Positions 1-7,007 of a stretch of 23,587 nucleotides of DNA are shown in pieces. The notes under the pieces were generated by a model that worked only from the letters and a program-made list of their open reading frames with translations, was not told the DNA's origin and did no database searches. The stretch's first letter is position 1, and each line of letters opens with the position of its first letter. Position numbers and translations under genes: made by a program. The stretch covers positions 1 to 23,587 of the forward strand of contig CANPBV010000009.1 in NCBI GenBank assembly GCA_947572405.1, in the 5' to 3' direction. The DNA is from an uncultured Mycoplasmatota bacterium (GTDB lineage Bacteria; Bacillota_I; Bacilli_A; RF39; UBA660).

Positions 1-317
1 ATCCGAGTGATTATGCATATGCAAGTAATGGAGGAAGTATATGCGATAGTACTACCTTATTATATTGGAATGGAAGTACAGCAAAAGCAGAATGTGCCCA
101 GAAGAGCTGGCTATACGATCCATCTGATCCCCAATGGACACTCACTCCTCATAGCGGTAGTTCATACGGTGTGTTCATAATGTATAGGCCTGGGGATGTC
201 TCTTACGGCAGTGCGAACGACGCTTATAGTGTCCGCCCAGCTCTATATTTAAAAGCCAATGTAGTAATAACAGGAGGAAATGGAGCAGCAAGCAATCCAT
301 ATACACTAGGAATGTAG
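1..317 (+). CDS. C-terminal part of a surface-type protein ending VRPALYLKANVVITGG (5' end outside window)
   Basis: The frame is open from base 3 to a TAG at 315-317 and gives about 104 residues. The tail contains VRPALYLKANVVITGGNG and ends NPYTLGM. From memory, this ending recurs in large secreted or surface proteins of gut Bacillota, often with a prepilin-like N-terminus or DUF6273-type repeats; that link is not verified. The fragment has many Ser, Gly, Tyr and Asn, few charges and no membrane segment, as expected for an exported domain. Its codons look more GC-rich than those of the neighbouring genes, especially near 190-245. The N-terminus is missing, so the function cannot be assigned. 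Confidence 0.6.
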   Translation, partial: PSDYAYASNGGSICDSTTLLYWNGSTAKAECAQKSWLYDPSDPQWTLTPHSGSSYGVFIMYRPGDVSYGSANDAYSVRPALYLKANVVITGGNGAASNPYTLGM

Positions 318-479
318 AAAGAAAACATCTTTAAAACAACATAGAAAATAGATAAATTAAAAGATAAAGAAGTTTTACACTGAACGTAGTGATACATACA
401 GTGAAGAATAGTATATACTATTTCATTAGTCTAACCGCATAGAAAGACATGTTCAATCCCAACTCTACTATGTGTTTAG

Positions 480-523
480 AAATAGCCTTCATTTCATTTC
501 TATTCTGATATTGAGGGCTATTT
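480..523 (+). terminator. Hairpin downstream of the partial surface-protein gene
   Basis: Arms 480-491 (AAATAGCCTTCA) and 512-523 (TGAGGGCTATTT) pair over 12 positions with one G-T wobble and a 20-nt loop. It lies in the 247-bp stretch between the gene ending at 317 and the convergent gene ending at 565. The run after it is AT-rich but not a clean T-tract, so it may be a weak terminator or an RNA-processing stem. Confidence 0.4.
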
Positions 524-542
524 ATATATTTAAATTAAAAAT

Positions 543-570
543 AAAAGGGCTAAAACGGCCCTTTTTATTT
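543..570. terminator. Bidirectional Rho-independent terminator
   Basis: AAAAGGGC (543-550) pairs perfectly with GCCCTTTT (558-565) around a 7-nt loop. T-rich runs follow in both directions: TTTTTATTTTT on the plus strand and its mirror on the minus strand. It sits between convergent genes and overlaps the minus-strand stop codon at 565-567. Confidence 0.8.
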
Positions 571-1788
571 TTGTATTTTATGATAAATTTTTTTTAAGAC
601 TGGAAGACACAACTCTATTGGATAGTAAAGGTGGCTTTTAATAGGCAAATCGTATTCACCCGCAAATTCCATGACAATAGAATTAAATCTTGATTTATAT
701 ATAGCTAAATGATCATTTAAATTGCCATCTATGCCTCCTAAATTACAGTAAGTACAATGGTGTTTATTTGAATATTTGCAAATATCATAAACTAAACCTA
801 CAGATACTTGGAGTTTATTAAATAATAAAATATTTCCTGCATATAAATACTCAGAAACACGAATTCCAGTTTTATTAGTTGGCATAATAACCAAAGCAGC
901 AGAAAGTGTTAAAATGTCATTGCCATCTTTTATTAATTTTTCTACTTCACTAATTTCTTCCTTTTTCCCATTATTTTTATTTAGAAAATCTAAGTATTTT
1001 TTTAAATCTAATTTTCCAAAAAACAACACCGCTTGTTCTTGATAATGTTTCATTATATTTTTAAAATACTCTTTATTTCTAAGGTGAATGCCTTGACGTT
1101 TTTCTGTGGCACTTAAAACGGCTATGAAATCATCCAATTGGTTCATATTGGTTGAGTGTTCATAAAACACACCCCTATTTGTATGATAATTTTCAAGATA
1201 ACTGCGAATTCTTTTTTTAAATGAATTTTTAATTTCATCATTTGTAATGGATTCTAAATTTTGATTTACTAGAGGAATCATCATATGATATCTTGGCTGA
1301 AGTGTTTTATCGATAGACTTAGGAAATCCCTTATGTTTGTAATTTAAAGCTAATAAATTTTGATGAAATTCTTGACTATTTTTAGAAAATACAATTGGAA
1401 TTTCTACTGACTTATTTTTTTCAAACTCTACAATGCTTGTTTCATGAAAGCAAAAATTAGGATCTATTTTTATCATATAGCAATGTTCTTTTTTTGCCAG
1501 TTGTTTGATTCCCTTTGTAAACTCCTGTAATATTGTTTTATTAGAAAAATCAATAACATATCCTCTAGGAACATATCCCATACAAATTCCACTGGTTAAT
1601 TTTTTGATGAGCAATAAAGCAACCGCAACTAAATTTTTATTTTGGTATAAACCTATATGGAATGATTTCCACTCTTTTTTCACATTGGCCCAATTTGAAT
1701 CTTGCATAAAAGATACCATTTCGGATTGTTCTATAAAATTTTGATATTCTTCCTTTTCAATATTTTCTTTAAATATATATTGTTCCAT
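565..1788 (-). CDS. FemAB/MurM-family peptidoglycan branching aminoacyltransferase (second gene of pair)
   Basis: This 407-residue protein has the layout of FemA/FemB/FemX/MurM enzymes. These cytoplasmic transferases move amino acids from aminoacyl-tRNA onto the side chain of lipid II or peptidoglycan. The first GNAT-like domain carries the typical GYVPRGYVIDF segment (about residues 71-81). A second GNAT-like domain follows, interrupted by a charged, probably helical insertion (about 265-290) that matches the coiled-coil arm of the family. The late SEYLYAGN segment is also typical. Its ATG shares one base with the TAA of the upstream gene (TAATG at 1786-1790), so the two are probably translationally coupled. 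It diverges clearly from its neighbour, so the two enzymes probably add different residues. Which amino acid is added cannot be read from sequence. Confidence 0.85.
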   Translation of the reverse strand: MEQYIFKENIEKEEYQNFIEQSEMVSFMQDSNWANVKKEWKSFHIGLYQNKNLVAVALLLIKKLTSGICMGYVPRGYVIDFSNKTILQEFTKGIKQLAKKEHCYMIKIDPNFCFHETSIVEFEKNKSVEIPIVFSKNSQEFHQNLLALNYKHKGFPKSIDKTLQPRYHMMIPLVNQNLESITNDEIKNSFKKRIRSYLENYHTNRGVFYEHSTNMNQLDDFIAVLSATEKRQGIHLRNKEYFKNIMKHYQEQAVLFFGKLDLKKYLDFLNKNNGKKEEISEVEKLIKDGNDILTLSAALVIMPTNKTGIRVSEYLYAGNILLFNKLQVSVGLVYDICKYSNKHHCTYCNLGGIDGNLNDHLAIYKSRFNSIVMEFAGEYDLPIKSHLYYPIELCLPVLKKIYHKIQK

Positions 1789-3020
1789 TATCGATTACCC
1801 TTTCCCATTTTTTTTAGAGCAGATAAAAGTTTATGCAAATGATAATGCCAGGTAATGGGAAGCTCAAATCCACCGATTAATTCGATTACTCTTCCATTAA
1901 AACCCTTTTTAAAATCATAAACTCCATAATCTTTATGATTCTTGTCACGGAATTCCGTAATGCCATAAAAATTATACTGTTTATAATTATGATCAATTGC
2001 ATAATGAATCATTTCCCATTGGATTTTGTATTGTGCATTAAAATTCATATATCTTTTATAATTTCCACTATATAAATAAACAACCTCATCACCATATAAA
2101 ATAAACATGCCACCAGATAAGATTAATGTATTTCCATGCTCTTTTTGAATGGACTTTGCCTCTTTCAACTTTTTGCTGATCCCTTCTAAAGTTTTATGGA
2201 TTTCTTCTTTTTTCTTATCATTGTACCTGGAATCACTTAAAACACTTAATTTTTGATTGTTCTCAAGCCTTTCTTTTTCCAAAGATTGTATATATTCTGG
2301 GATATTTATTTCTGCAATCAAATATTTAATTAAACCATTTGGTTTAAATACTTGATACATATCTTGATAGTAGGATAAAGGCTTATCTCCAAATCTCTTT
2401 CGCTCACTTGTTTCTTCCGTGATTGCCTTAAATAGGTGTAATTCATCATATTCTAATTCCCGTATTTGAATATTTGATTTTAATACTTTATTTAATATAT
2501 TTCTAGTGCTTGGTCTAAAATCTTTTCGAAGTTCTTCAAAACTTTTTTTATCCGTATTCAGAGCAAACATCCATTTTGCTTGTTCCGAATTTATTGGGAA
2601 GAACCCAATTCTTTTTAAGTGGGAGACTACATCCGTATGATTAAATCCAGATGTTACAATTTTTCCCTCAATGTCTCTTTCTACCAATTCATAATATGGG
2701 TCCATTTTAAATACATAACCTTGGTGGTTTTTCACGAATTGTTTTAATTCTTGGAAAAAAAGTGTTAAAAGATTTTGATTTTCATAATCAATCAAAACCC
2801 CTCTAGGGGCATAAAAGGTTTTTTTCCCCATGAAGTTACCGATTGACATCATCATAGTCGCAGCTATAACTTTATCTTTGTCTTTTAAACCAACATAATA
2901 AATGGTCCATCCATTTTTTTCTCTTAGATGTGCGATCTCTGGCGTTTGTAAAAATGTCTTTAAAGGATGTCTATCTAGAAAGTCCCTAAATTCCTGCTCT
3001 GATAATTCATATAAATTCAT
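1788..3020 (-). CDS. FemAB/MurM-family peptidoglycan branching aminoacyltransferase (first gene of pair)
   Basis: This 410-residue member of the FemX/MurM family is predicted to attach the first amino acid of a peptidoglycan interpeptide bridge, using aminoacyl-tRNA. The family landmark FYAPRGVLIDYE lies near residues 89-100. A long charged segment rich in Lys and Glu (about 245-300) matches the coiled-coil arm, followed by GGMFILYGDEVVYLYSGN, the usual core of the second GNAT domain. It heads a two-gene operon with the gene ending at 565. A strong sigma-A-like promoter lies just upstream (3045-3073), while the ribosome binding site is weak (AGAAAG, roughly 12 nt from the ATG). The family call is firm; the exact amino-acid specificity is unknown. 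Confidence 0.87.
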   Translation of the reverse strand: MNLYELSEQEFRDFLDRHPLKTFLQTPEIAHLREKNGWTIYYVGLKDKDKVIAATMMMSIGNFMGKKTFYAPRGVLIDYENQNLLTLFFQELKQFVKNHQGYVFKMDPYYELVERDIEGKIVTSGFNHTDVVSHLKRIGFFPINSEQAKWMFALNTDKKSFEELRKDFRPSTRNILNKVLKSNIQIRELEYDELHLFKAITEETSERKRFGDKPLSYYQDMYQVFKPNGLIKYLIAEINIPEYIQSLEKERLENNQKLSVLSDSRYNDKKKEEIHKTLEGISKKLKEAKSIQKEHGNTLILSGGMFILYGDEVVYLYSGNYKRYMNFNAQYKIQWEMIHYAIDHNYKQYNFYGITEFRDKNHKDYGVYDFKKGFNGRVIELIGGFELPITWHYHLHKLLSALKKMGKGNR

Positions 3021-3044
3021 TGTTTCACATTCTTTCTATATATT

Positions 3045-3073
3045 AGTATAAACGGAAATAAAGAGATAGTCAA
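3045..3073 (-). promoter_or_regulatory. Sigma-A-type promoter of the femAB-like operon
   Basis: On the minus strand, TTGACT (3068-3073) is followed by a 17-bp spacer and TATACT (3045-3050). Each hexamer differs from consensus at one position. The -10 element ends 24 bp before the ATG at 3020. Confidence 0.8.
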
Positions 3074-3437
3074 TTCAAGAAAATATAGTTTTTTTGACAA
3101 ATTCCTGTTATAATAAAAGGGGGGAAAGATACTATGGAAACAAAGAAAAAGAAATTATGAATCAGAGTAGGTATTCATGATTTAAAAAGTCATTCATAAT
3201 CAATCTATTTTGGTCTTATAGTTGATAAACATCATTTTTAATAGAAACTGCGCCATGAATAGTTTCGTATCCAAGAGGAGTGATATTTCTATTAAAATAG
3301 TGTTCCAACCAGATGAATGAAAAATTTATTCTGATATGACTGAAATGCGAATGGAAACTTGTCATGATTATGGAGTGAAATTATACGATTCAATAAAACA
3401 ATATATGAAAACAAAAATAAAGTGATAGGAGAAGAAT
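3074..3437. other. Intergenic stretch with a possible gene remnant
   Basis: No complete gene is visible. A short plus-strand frame at 3336-3425 encodes MTEMRMETCHDYGVKLYDSI and about nine more residues, ending at TGA 3423-3425. The same frame reads open upstream of a TGA at 3318-3320. The codon content looks protein-like, so this may be the 3' end of a decayed gene, but I do not recognise the family. An 8-codon frame at 3134 is too short to support. Confidence 0.3.
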
Positions 3438-4076
3438 ATGGAAAAGATTTATATACCAGGTATATTGGGAAACAGAGATGAATTACATGACATTGAAAAA
3501 TTATTTAAGGAACAAAATATGTCGGTGGTTTCCTTAAGCAAAGGAGATTTATTTTTTTCAAAAATGAATCAAAATGATATCAGAAAATTTATAATGCAAC
3601 GAATTGATTATATTAGTCGTACTCATGATGGAGTACACTTGATATGCCATTCTATGGGGTGTAATTTAGGAGTGATTGCAAGTGAGCATCCAAGTGTAGA
3701 AAGTTTAACTTTGGTATCTCCAGAGTTTAAATGTACTTCAAGATTAGAAAGAAAAAAGATTTTAAGAGAAACATCAGAAAAATATCAACATGAATCTTCT
3801 CAAAATCTATCCGCCAAACCATTAGGGGAACAATTATTGCAAGTTGGTTTATTTTTACGTTCTAGAAGATGGGCCTTAAAAAAATTAAGTAGTGTGCCTG
3901 TACCAATACAAGTATTTTATTCAGAAGGAGATCCTTTTGTTTCAAAGAGAGGCTTGGATCAAGTCTTTGGAAAGGGAACTAGAAAAATTATGGTGGGAAC
4001 ATCTAATCATAACCCATTTCTCAGTGAAAAGGGCCCTGAACTTGTAAAAAGATTAAAATGGTATTATGGAGAATAA
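3438..4076 (+). CDS. Small alpha/beta-hydrolase fold protein
   Basis: The 212-residue protein has a hydrolase-fold core with a plausible Ser-Asp-His triad. The nucleophile elbow is CHSMG with Ser72, the acid is Asp165 in EGDPFV, and the base is His191 in SNHNPF. There is no signal peptide or membrane segment, so it should be cytoplasmic. The first Gly of the usual GxSxG is Cys70. Translation starts at the ATG after GATAGGAGAAG. Its stop lies 15 nt before rpiB, so the two are probably co-transcribed. The length suits lid-less serine hydrolases; the substrate is unknown. Confidence 0.7.
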   Translation: MEKIYIPGILGNRDELHDIEKLFKEQNMSVVSLSKGDLFFSKMNQNDIRKFIMQRIDYISRTHDGVHLICHSMGCNLGVIASEHPSVESLTLVSPEFKCTSRLERKKILRETSEKYQHESSQNLSAKPLGEQLLQVGLFLRSRRWALKKLSSVPVPIQVFYSEGDPFVSKRGLDQVFGKGTRKIMVGTSNHNPFLSEKGPELVKRLKWYYGE

Positions 4077-4091
4077 GAAAAGAGGGATAAA

Positions 4092-4538
4092 ATGACAATT
4101 GGGATAGCAACCGACCATAGCGGAGTAGAAGTAAAAAAAGAATTGATGAAATATATTGAGGAGCTAGGATACAAGGTAGTCAATTATGGAACCGATAGTG
4201 AACAAAGTGTCGATTATCCTGAATATGCATTTAAGATTGGAAAAGCAGTAGCAAGTGGTAACATTGATTATGGCATTTTATTATGTAGAACTGGAATTGG
4301 TATGAGTATTGCTTGTAATAAAGTTAGGGGTGTCAGATGCGCAAAAGTGAGCTCCCTAGAAGAAGCAAAGCTTTCTAGAGAACATAATAATGCCAATGTT
4401 TTAGCGCTTAGTTTTTCCATACCAATTGAGCAACAAAAAGAAATTATCAGAATTTTTTTACATACATCTTTCTTAGGTGAAAGGCACCTTCGAAGGGTAA
4501 GACAAATAGAAGAGTATGAGGAGCATTATGACAACTAA
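4092..4538 (+). CDS. rpiB: Ribose-5-phosphate isomerase B (RpiB/LacAB family)
   Basis: This 148-residue protein interconverts ribose-5-phosphate and ribulose-5-phosphate in the non-oxidative pentose phosphate pathway. Family hallmarks are ATDHSG (6-11), the active-site loop around Cys65 (LLCRTGIGMSIACNK) and REHNNANVLAL (about 97-106). The usual loop is C-G-T-G-I-G; here the Gly after the catalytic Cys is Arg66, a notable change next to the active site. LacA/LacB-type sugar-phosphate isomerases are relatives and cannot be fully excluded. It overlaps the next gene by 11 bp. In Bacillus subtilis the rpiB homologue (ywlF) also lies in the chromosomal region upstream of ywzB, spoIID and mbl. Confidence 0.88.
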   Translation: MTIGIATDHSGVEVKKELMKYIEELGYKVVNYGTDSEQSVDYPEYAFKIGKAVASGNIDYGILLCRTGIGMSIACNKVRGVRCAKVSSLEEAKLSREHNNANVLALSFSIPIEQQKEIIRIFLHTSFLGERHLRRVRQIEEYEEHYDN

Positions 4539-4725
4539 AACAATTTTATATATCATTACTGTTCCGCTTTCTATTTGGGCAATAGATAGTTTAAATATAA
4601 CTAGGTTATTTAAGAAAAATCGATATTATCAAGCTAGATTATTATATTTCATGCTTAGTATGGGATTATCTTACTTAGTAGTTAATTTTTTATATGATTT
4701 TTTTACATATTCTAAATTGATGTAG
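4528..4725 (+). CDS. DUF1146 (YwzB-like) small membrane protein
   Basis: This 65-residue protein has two hydrophobic segments flanking a basic loop (RLFKKNRYYQARLLYFMLSM), the pattern of DUF1146/YwzB. I place the start at ATG 4528 because GAGGAG (4518-4523) lies 4 nt before it. An in-frame ATG at 4516 is possible but would overlap that ribosome binding site. In Bacillus subtilis ywzB lies just upstream of ywmB, murAA and spoIID. Here it precedes spoIID directly, which supports the call. The molecular function is unknown. Confidence 0.75.
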   Translation: MTTKTILYIITVPLSIWAIDSLNITRLFKKNRYYQARLLYFMLSMGLSYLVVNFLYDFFTYSKLM

Positions 4726-4763
4726 AAAAAATTAATAAAAAGAAAAATAATATTTTGGAATTT

Positions 4764-4800
4764 AAAAAGTTTTATTTTTTGACAATAAAAACTTTTTTTT
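4764..4800 (+). terminator. Rho-independent terminator after the DUF1146 gene
   Basis: AAAAAGTTTTATT (4764-4776) can pair with AATAAAAACTTTTT (4784-4797) with one bulged A, followed directly by T residues. It separates the hydrolase-rpiB-DUF1146 unit from spoIID. Confidence 0.6.
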
Positions 4801-5056
4801 TAATAATCGCGGTGTTTTTCTTTAATGAAAAATTCCAAAATCATTTAGTAGATCTTATATTCCTAATATATCAGGTTATATTTTGATATCGGGGTAAATG
4901 ACTTATAGTTTATTTTATCAAAAAATAGGAATGTCATATTTGAATGATCTATAAAAATGTAAGTATGAAGGTTTCTATTTCGACAGAAAAATTAAAAAAA
5001 TTGTATATACTAAAAGGAGCTGATGGATAATAAAATAAGTACAAAGGAATGATACT
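4801..5056. other. spoIID upstream region without a gene
   Basis: No open frame of note. AT-rich sequence contains weak promoter-like elements, for example TATATA/TATACT near 5001-5010, but I see no convincing sigma-E pair (GTCATATT occurs near 4932 without a matching CATACANT). The spoIID ribosome binding site AAAGGA lies at its end. Confidence 0.3.
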
Positions 5057-5983
5057 ATGAAATTTGGGAAAATAATTGTTATTACTCTTTTGTTACTGTT
5101 TTTGCCCTATTTGATTTTAAAATTATTTTTAAAAGAAGCAGAAAATAATTTATTTTTTGAATATGGAAAAAACACTTATGTCAAAGTAAAACGTGAAAAA
5201 AAGAATGTGATAGAAGAAGTTCCATTGGAGGAGTATGTGGTAGGGGTTCTATCTGGCGAGATGCCTCTTAGCTTTGAAGAAGAAGCACTAAAAGCTCAGG
5301 CGGTGGCTGCAAGAACTTATGTATTAAAAAAAATGGAAGCCAAAAAAGAATATGATGTCGTAGATACTGTTAGTAATCAGGTATATATCGATGAAGAGGA
5401 AAGAAAAGAAAAATGGAAAGATAAATATGAAGAAAGGAATAATAAAATAAAAAAAGTAGTCCATGCAACCAAAGGACAATACGTTTCATATCAAGATCAG
5501 GTAATAGAAGCATTCTTTTTTTCTACTTCAGTAGGTGTTACAGAAAATAGCGGGGAGGTATTTTCGAAGCAATTGCCATATTTAGTTAGCGTAGAATCAA
5601 AATGGGATGAAAAAGTATCACCAGTTTATCAAGTAGAATATAATTTTGGATTAAATGAATTTTATCAAAAATTAGGGTTATCTTATCAAGAGCAGTTAAA
5701 TATTAAAATATTGAATACGACTTCTAGTGGTAGAGTGAAAAAACTTTCCGTAAATGGAACAGAACTGGATGCCAGTAATGTATTTTCAAAATTAAACTTG
5801 AAATCAACTTTTTTTACAATAGAACAAATTGGGCAAACTGTACATATTGTAACAAAAGGTTATGGGCATGGAGTTGGAATGAGTCAATATGGAGCAAATG
5901 GAATGGCAAAAGAAGGATATCAATATGATCAAATTTTAAAACATTATTATCAAGGAACTGTCATTAAAAATTTAAAAAATTAG
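5057..5983 (+). CDS. spoIID: Stage II sporulation protein D (lytic transglycosylase)
   Basis: SpoIID is a mother-cell membrane protein that cleaves peptidoglycan during forespore engulfment, together with SpoIIM and SpoIIP. The 308-residue protein has an N-terminal membrane anchor (about 6-26). It then has the signature VPLEEYVVGVLSGEMP, with the conserved Glu68 of GEMP as probable catalytic acid, followed by EALKAQAVAARTY. It ends with the typical KGYGHGVGMSQYGANGMA and HYYQGT block. The usual STSGG segment reads STSVG. The start is supported by AAAGGAATG upstream. spoIIQ follows 46 bp downstream. Confidence 0.93.
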   Translation: MKFGKIIVITLLLLFLPYLILKLFLKEAENNLFFEYGKNTYVKVKREKKNVIEEVPLEEYVVGVLSGEMPLSFEEEALKAQAVAARTYVLKKMEAKKEYDVVDTVSNQVYIDEEERKEKWKDKYEERNNKIKKVVHATKGQYVSYQDQVIEAFFFSTSVGVTENSGEVFSKQLPYLVSVESKWDEKVSPVYQVEYNFGLNEFYQKLGLSYQEQLNIKILNTTSSGRVKKLSVNGTELDASNVFSKLNLKSTFFTIEQIGQTVHIVTKGYGHGVGMSQYGANGMAKEGYQYDQILKHYYQGTVIKNLKN

Positions 5984-6029
5984 TATAAAAAAAATCATTT
6001 TTGTTCACACTTAAAATAGAGGTGAAAAA

Positions 6030-6668
6030 ATGACAAATAGAAGATTAAAGAAACCAGTATTGTATGGAATTTATGTTTCAATAGTATTTCTTGTATTAGG
6101 AGCAATTTTTTTAATAGAAGGGACATTATCAAAGGATTCTTTTAAAGATAACAATGATGAGAGGCCTACTTATGTTTCAGATACTATTTTTAGTGAGGAT
6201 ATTCCAGTAGTAGGGGAAGAAACAAAAATCATTAGGCCATATACAGATACAGAAATTAAAGTTGTAAAGAGTTATTATGATTATCAAGGATCTTCAGAAG
6301 CACAAGTTAATTCTATTCTTTTTCATGAAAACACATATTTACAAAATAGTGGAGTTAGCTATGGAGGAAAAGAGAACTTTGATGTAGTTGCCATATTAGA
6401 TGGAACTGTGACTGATATAAAAGAGGATTCATTACTTGGAAATATTGTAGAAATAGAACATAGTAATGAAATGATAAGCATTTATAGTAGTTTGAGCGAA
6501 GTAAATGTTAAAAAAGGTGATGTTATTAAACAAGGAATTGTAATAGGAAAAAGTGGAACGAATAACATTGCAAAAGATTTAGGAAGTCACTTAGATTTAG
6601 AACTTATTATTAAAGGTCAAACTGTAAACCCTGAAAATTACTATGATAAATCTGTTAGTGAAATATAA
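6030..6668 (+). CDS. spoIIQ: SpoIIQ-like forespore membrane protein with degenerate LytM/M23 domain
   Basis: The 212-residue protein has one N-terminal membrane helix (about 11-30) and a C-terminal M23/LytM domain (about 85-203). SpoIIQ sits in the forespore membrane and binds SpoIIIAH across the intermembrane space during engulfment. The order spoIID, this gene, spoIIID, mbl matches the Bacillus arrangement and supports the call over a generic M23 peptidase. Zinc-ligand positions are degraded. The first motif keeps His99 but has Ser110 where the Asp of GxD is expected. The HxH motif reads HLD (187-189). It is therefore probably a non-enzymatic scaffold. The ribosome binding site AGAGGTGA precedes the ATG. 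Confidence 0.82.
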   Translation: MTNRRLKKPVLYGIYVSIVFLVLGAIFLIEGTLSKDSFKDNNDERPTYVSDTIFSEDIPVVGEETKIIRPYTDTEIKVVKSYYDYQGSSEAQVNSILFHENTYLQNSGVSYGGKENFDVVAILDGTVTDIKEDSLLGNIVEIEHSNEMISIYSSLSEVNVKKGDVIKQGIVIGKSGTNNIAKDLGSHLDLELIIKGQTVNPENYYDKSVSEI

Positions 6669-6687
6669 GGGCTATTTGCTCTTTTTT
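6666..6687 (+). terminator. Weak intrinsic terminator after spoIIQ
   Basis: AAGGGC and GCTCTT pair with one G-T wobble around a 5-nt loop (TATTT), followed by a T run. The stem is short, so leakage into spoIIID is likely. Confidence 0.45.
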
Positions 6688-6702
6688 CGGTATAAATGGG
6701 TT

Positions 6703-6726
6703 CTTACTTTATATACTTAAAGTAAG
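6703..6726. promoter_or_regulatory. Perfect inverted repeat before the spoIIID ribosome binding site
   Basis: CTTACTTTA (6703-6711) and TAAAGTAAG (6718-6726) are exact reverse complements separated by TATACT. The right arm runs into the AGAGGTG ribosome binding site (6725-6731). It could be an operator overlapping a promoter -10 element, or an RNA stem limiting translation. Confidence 0.45.
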
Positions 6727-6738
6727 AGGTGTTAGATT

Positions 6739-6993
6739 GTGTATAAAGAAGAGCGCATAAAAAGAGAAGCTTCTTATATATTAGAGACGAAAGAGACAGT
6801 AAGGGAGATTGCTAAAAAATTTAAAGTCTCAAAAAGTACTGTACATAAAGATTTACACGAACGACTAAAATTGATCGATTTTGATTTATATCAGGAAGTA
6901 GATGCAATATTAAAGTATCATAAAGATATCCGTCACTTAAGAGGTGGAGAATCAACTAGACAAAGATATTTAAGGGAAATAAATAATGAATAG
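6739..6993 (+). CDS. spoIIID: SpoIIID, mother-cell sporulation transcription factor
   Basis: This 84-residue protein is a close match to SpoIIID, which modulates sigma-E-dependent transcription in the mother cell. The helix-turn-helix spans about residues 18-42, with IAKKFKVSKSTVHKDLHERL. The following DAILKYHKDIRHLRGGESTR is the typical C-terminal DNA-binding extension. It starts with GTG after AGAGGTG. It ends 14 nt before mbl, the usual neighbour. A perfect inverted repeat just upstream may take part in its control. Confidence 0.95.
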   Translation: MYKEERIKREASYILETKETVREIAKKFKVSKSTVHKDLHERLKLIDFDLYQEVDAILKYHKDIRHLRGGESTRQRYLREINNE

Positions 6994-7007
6994 AAAAGAG
7001 GGTAAGA

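Noticed and set aside
1..564. Diversity-generating retroelement target
   Set aside because: Neither a reverse transcriptase nor a template repeat is in the window, and no repeat pair was seen; kept only as a general note on variability.
3094..3114. TTGACA followed by TATAAT on the plus strand
   Set aside because: The spacer is only 9 bp, too short for a promoter, and no supported gene follows closely.
3190..3300. Similarity of this intergenic stretch to the IS91-type remnant at 8640-8730
   Set aside because: Only short matches such as GCGCCAT and CTATTTTG-like strings are shared; no extended alignment or consistent frame.
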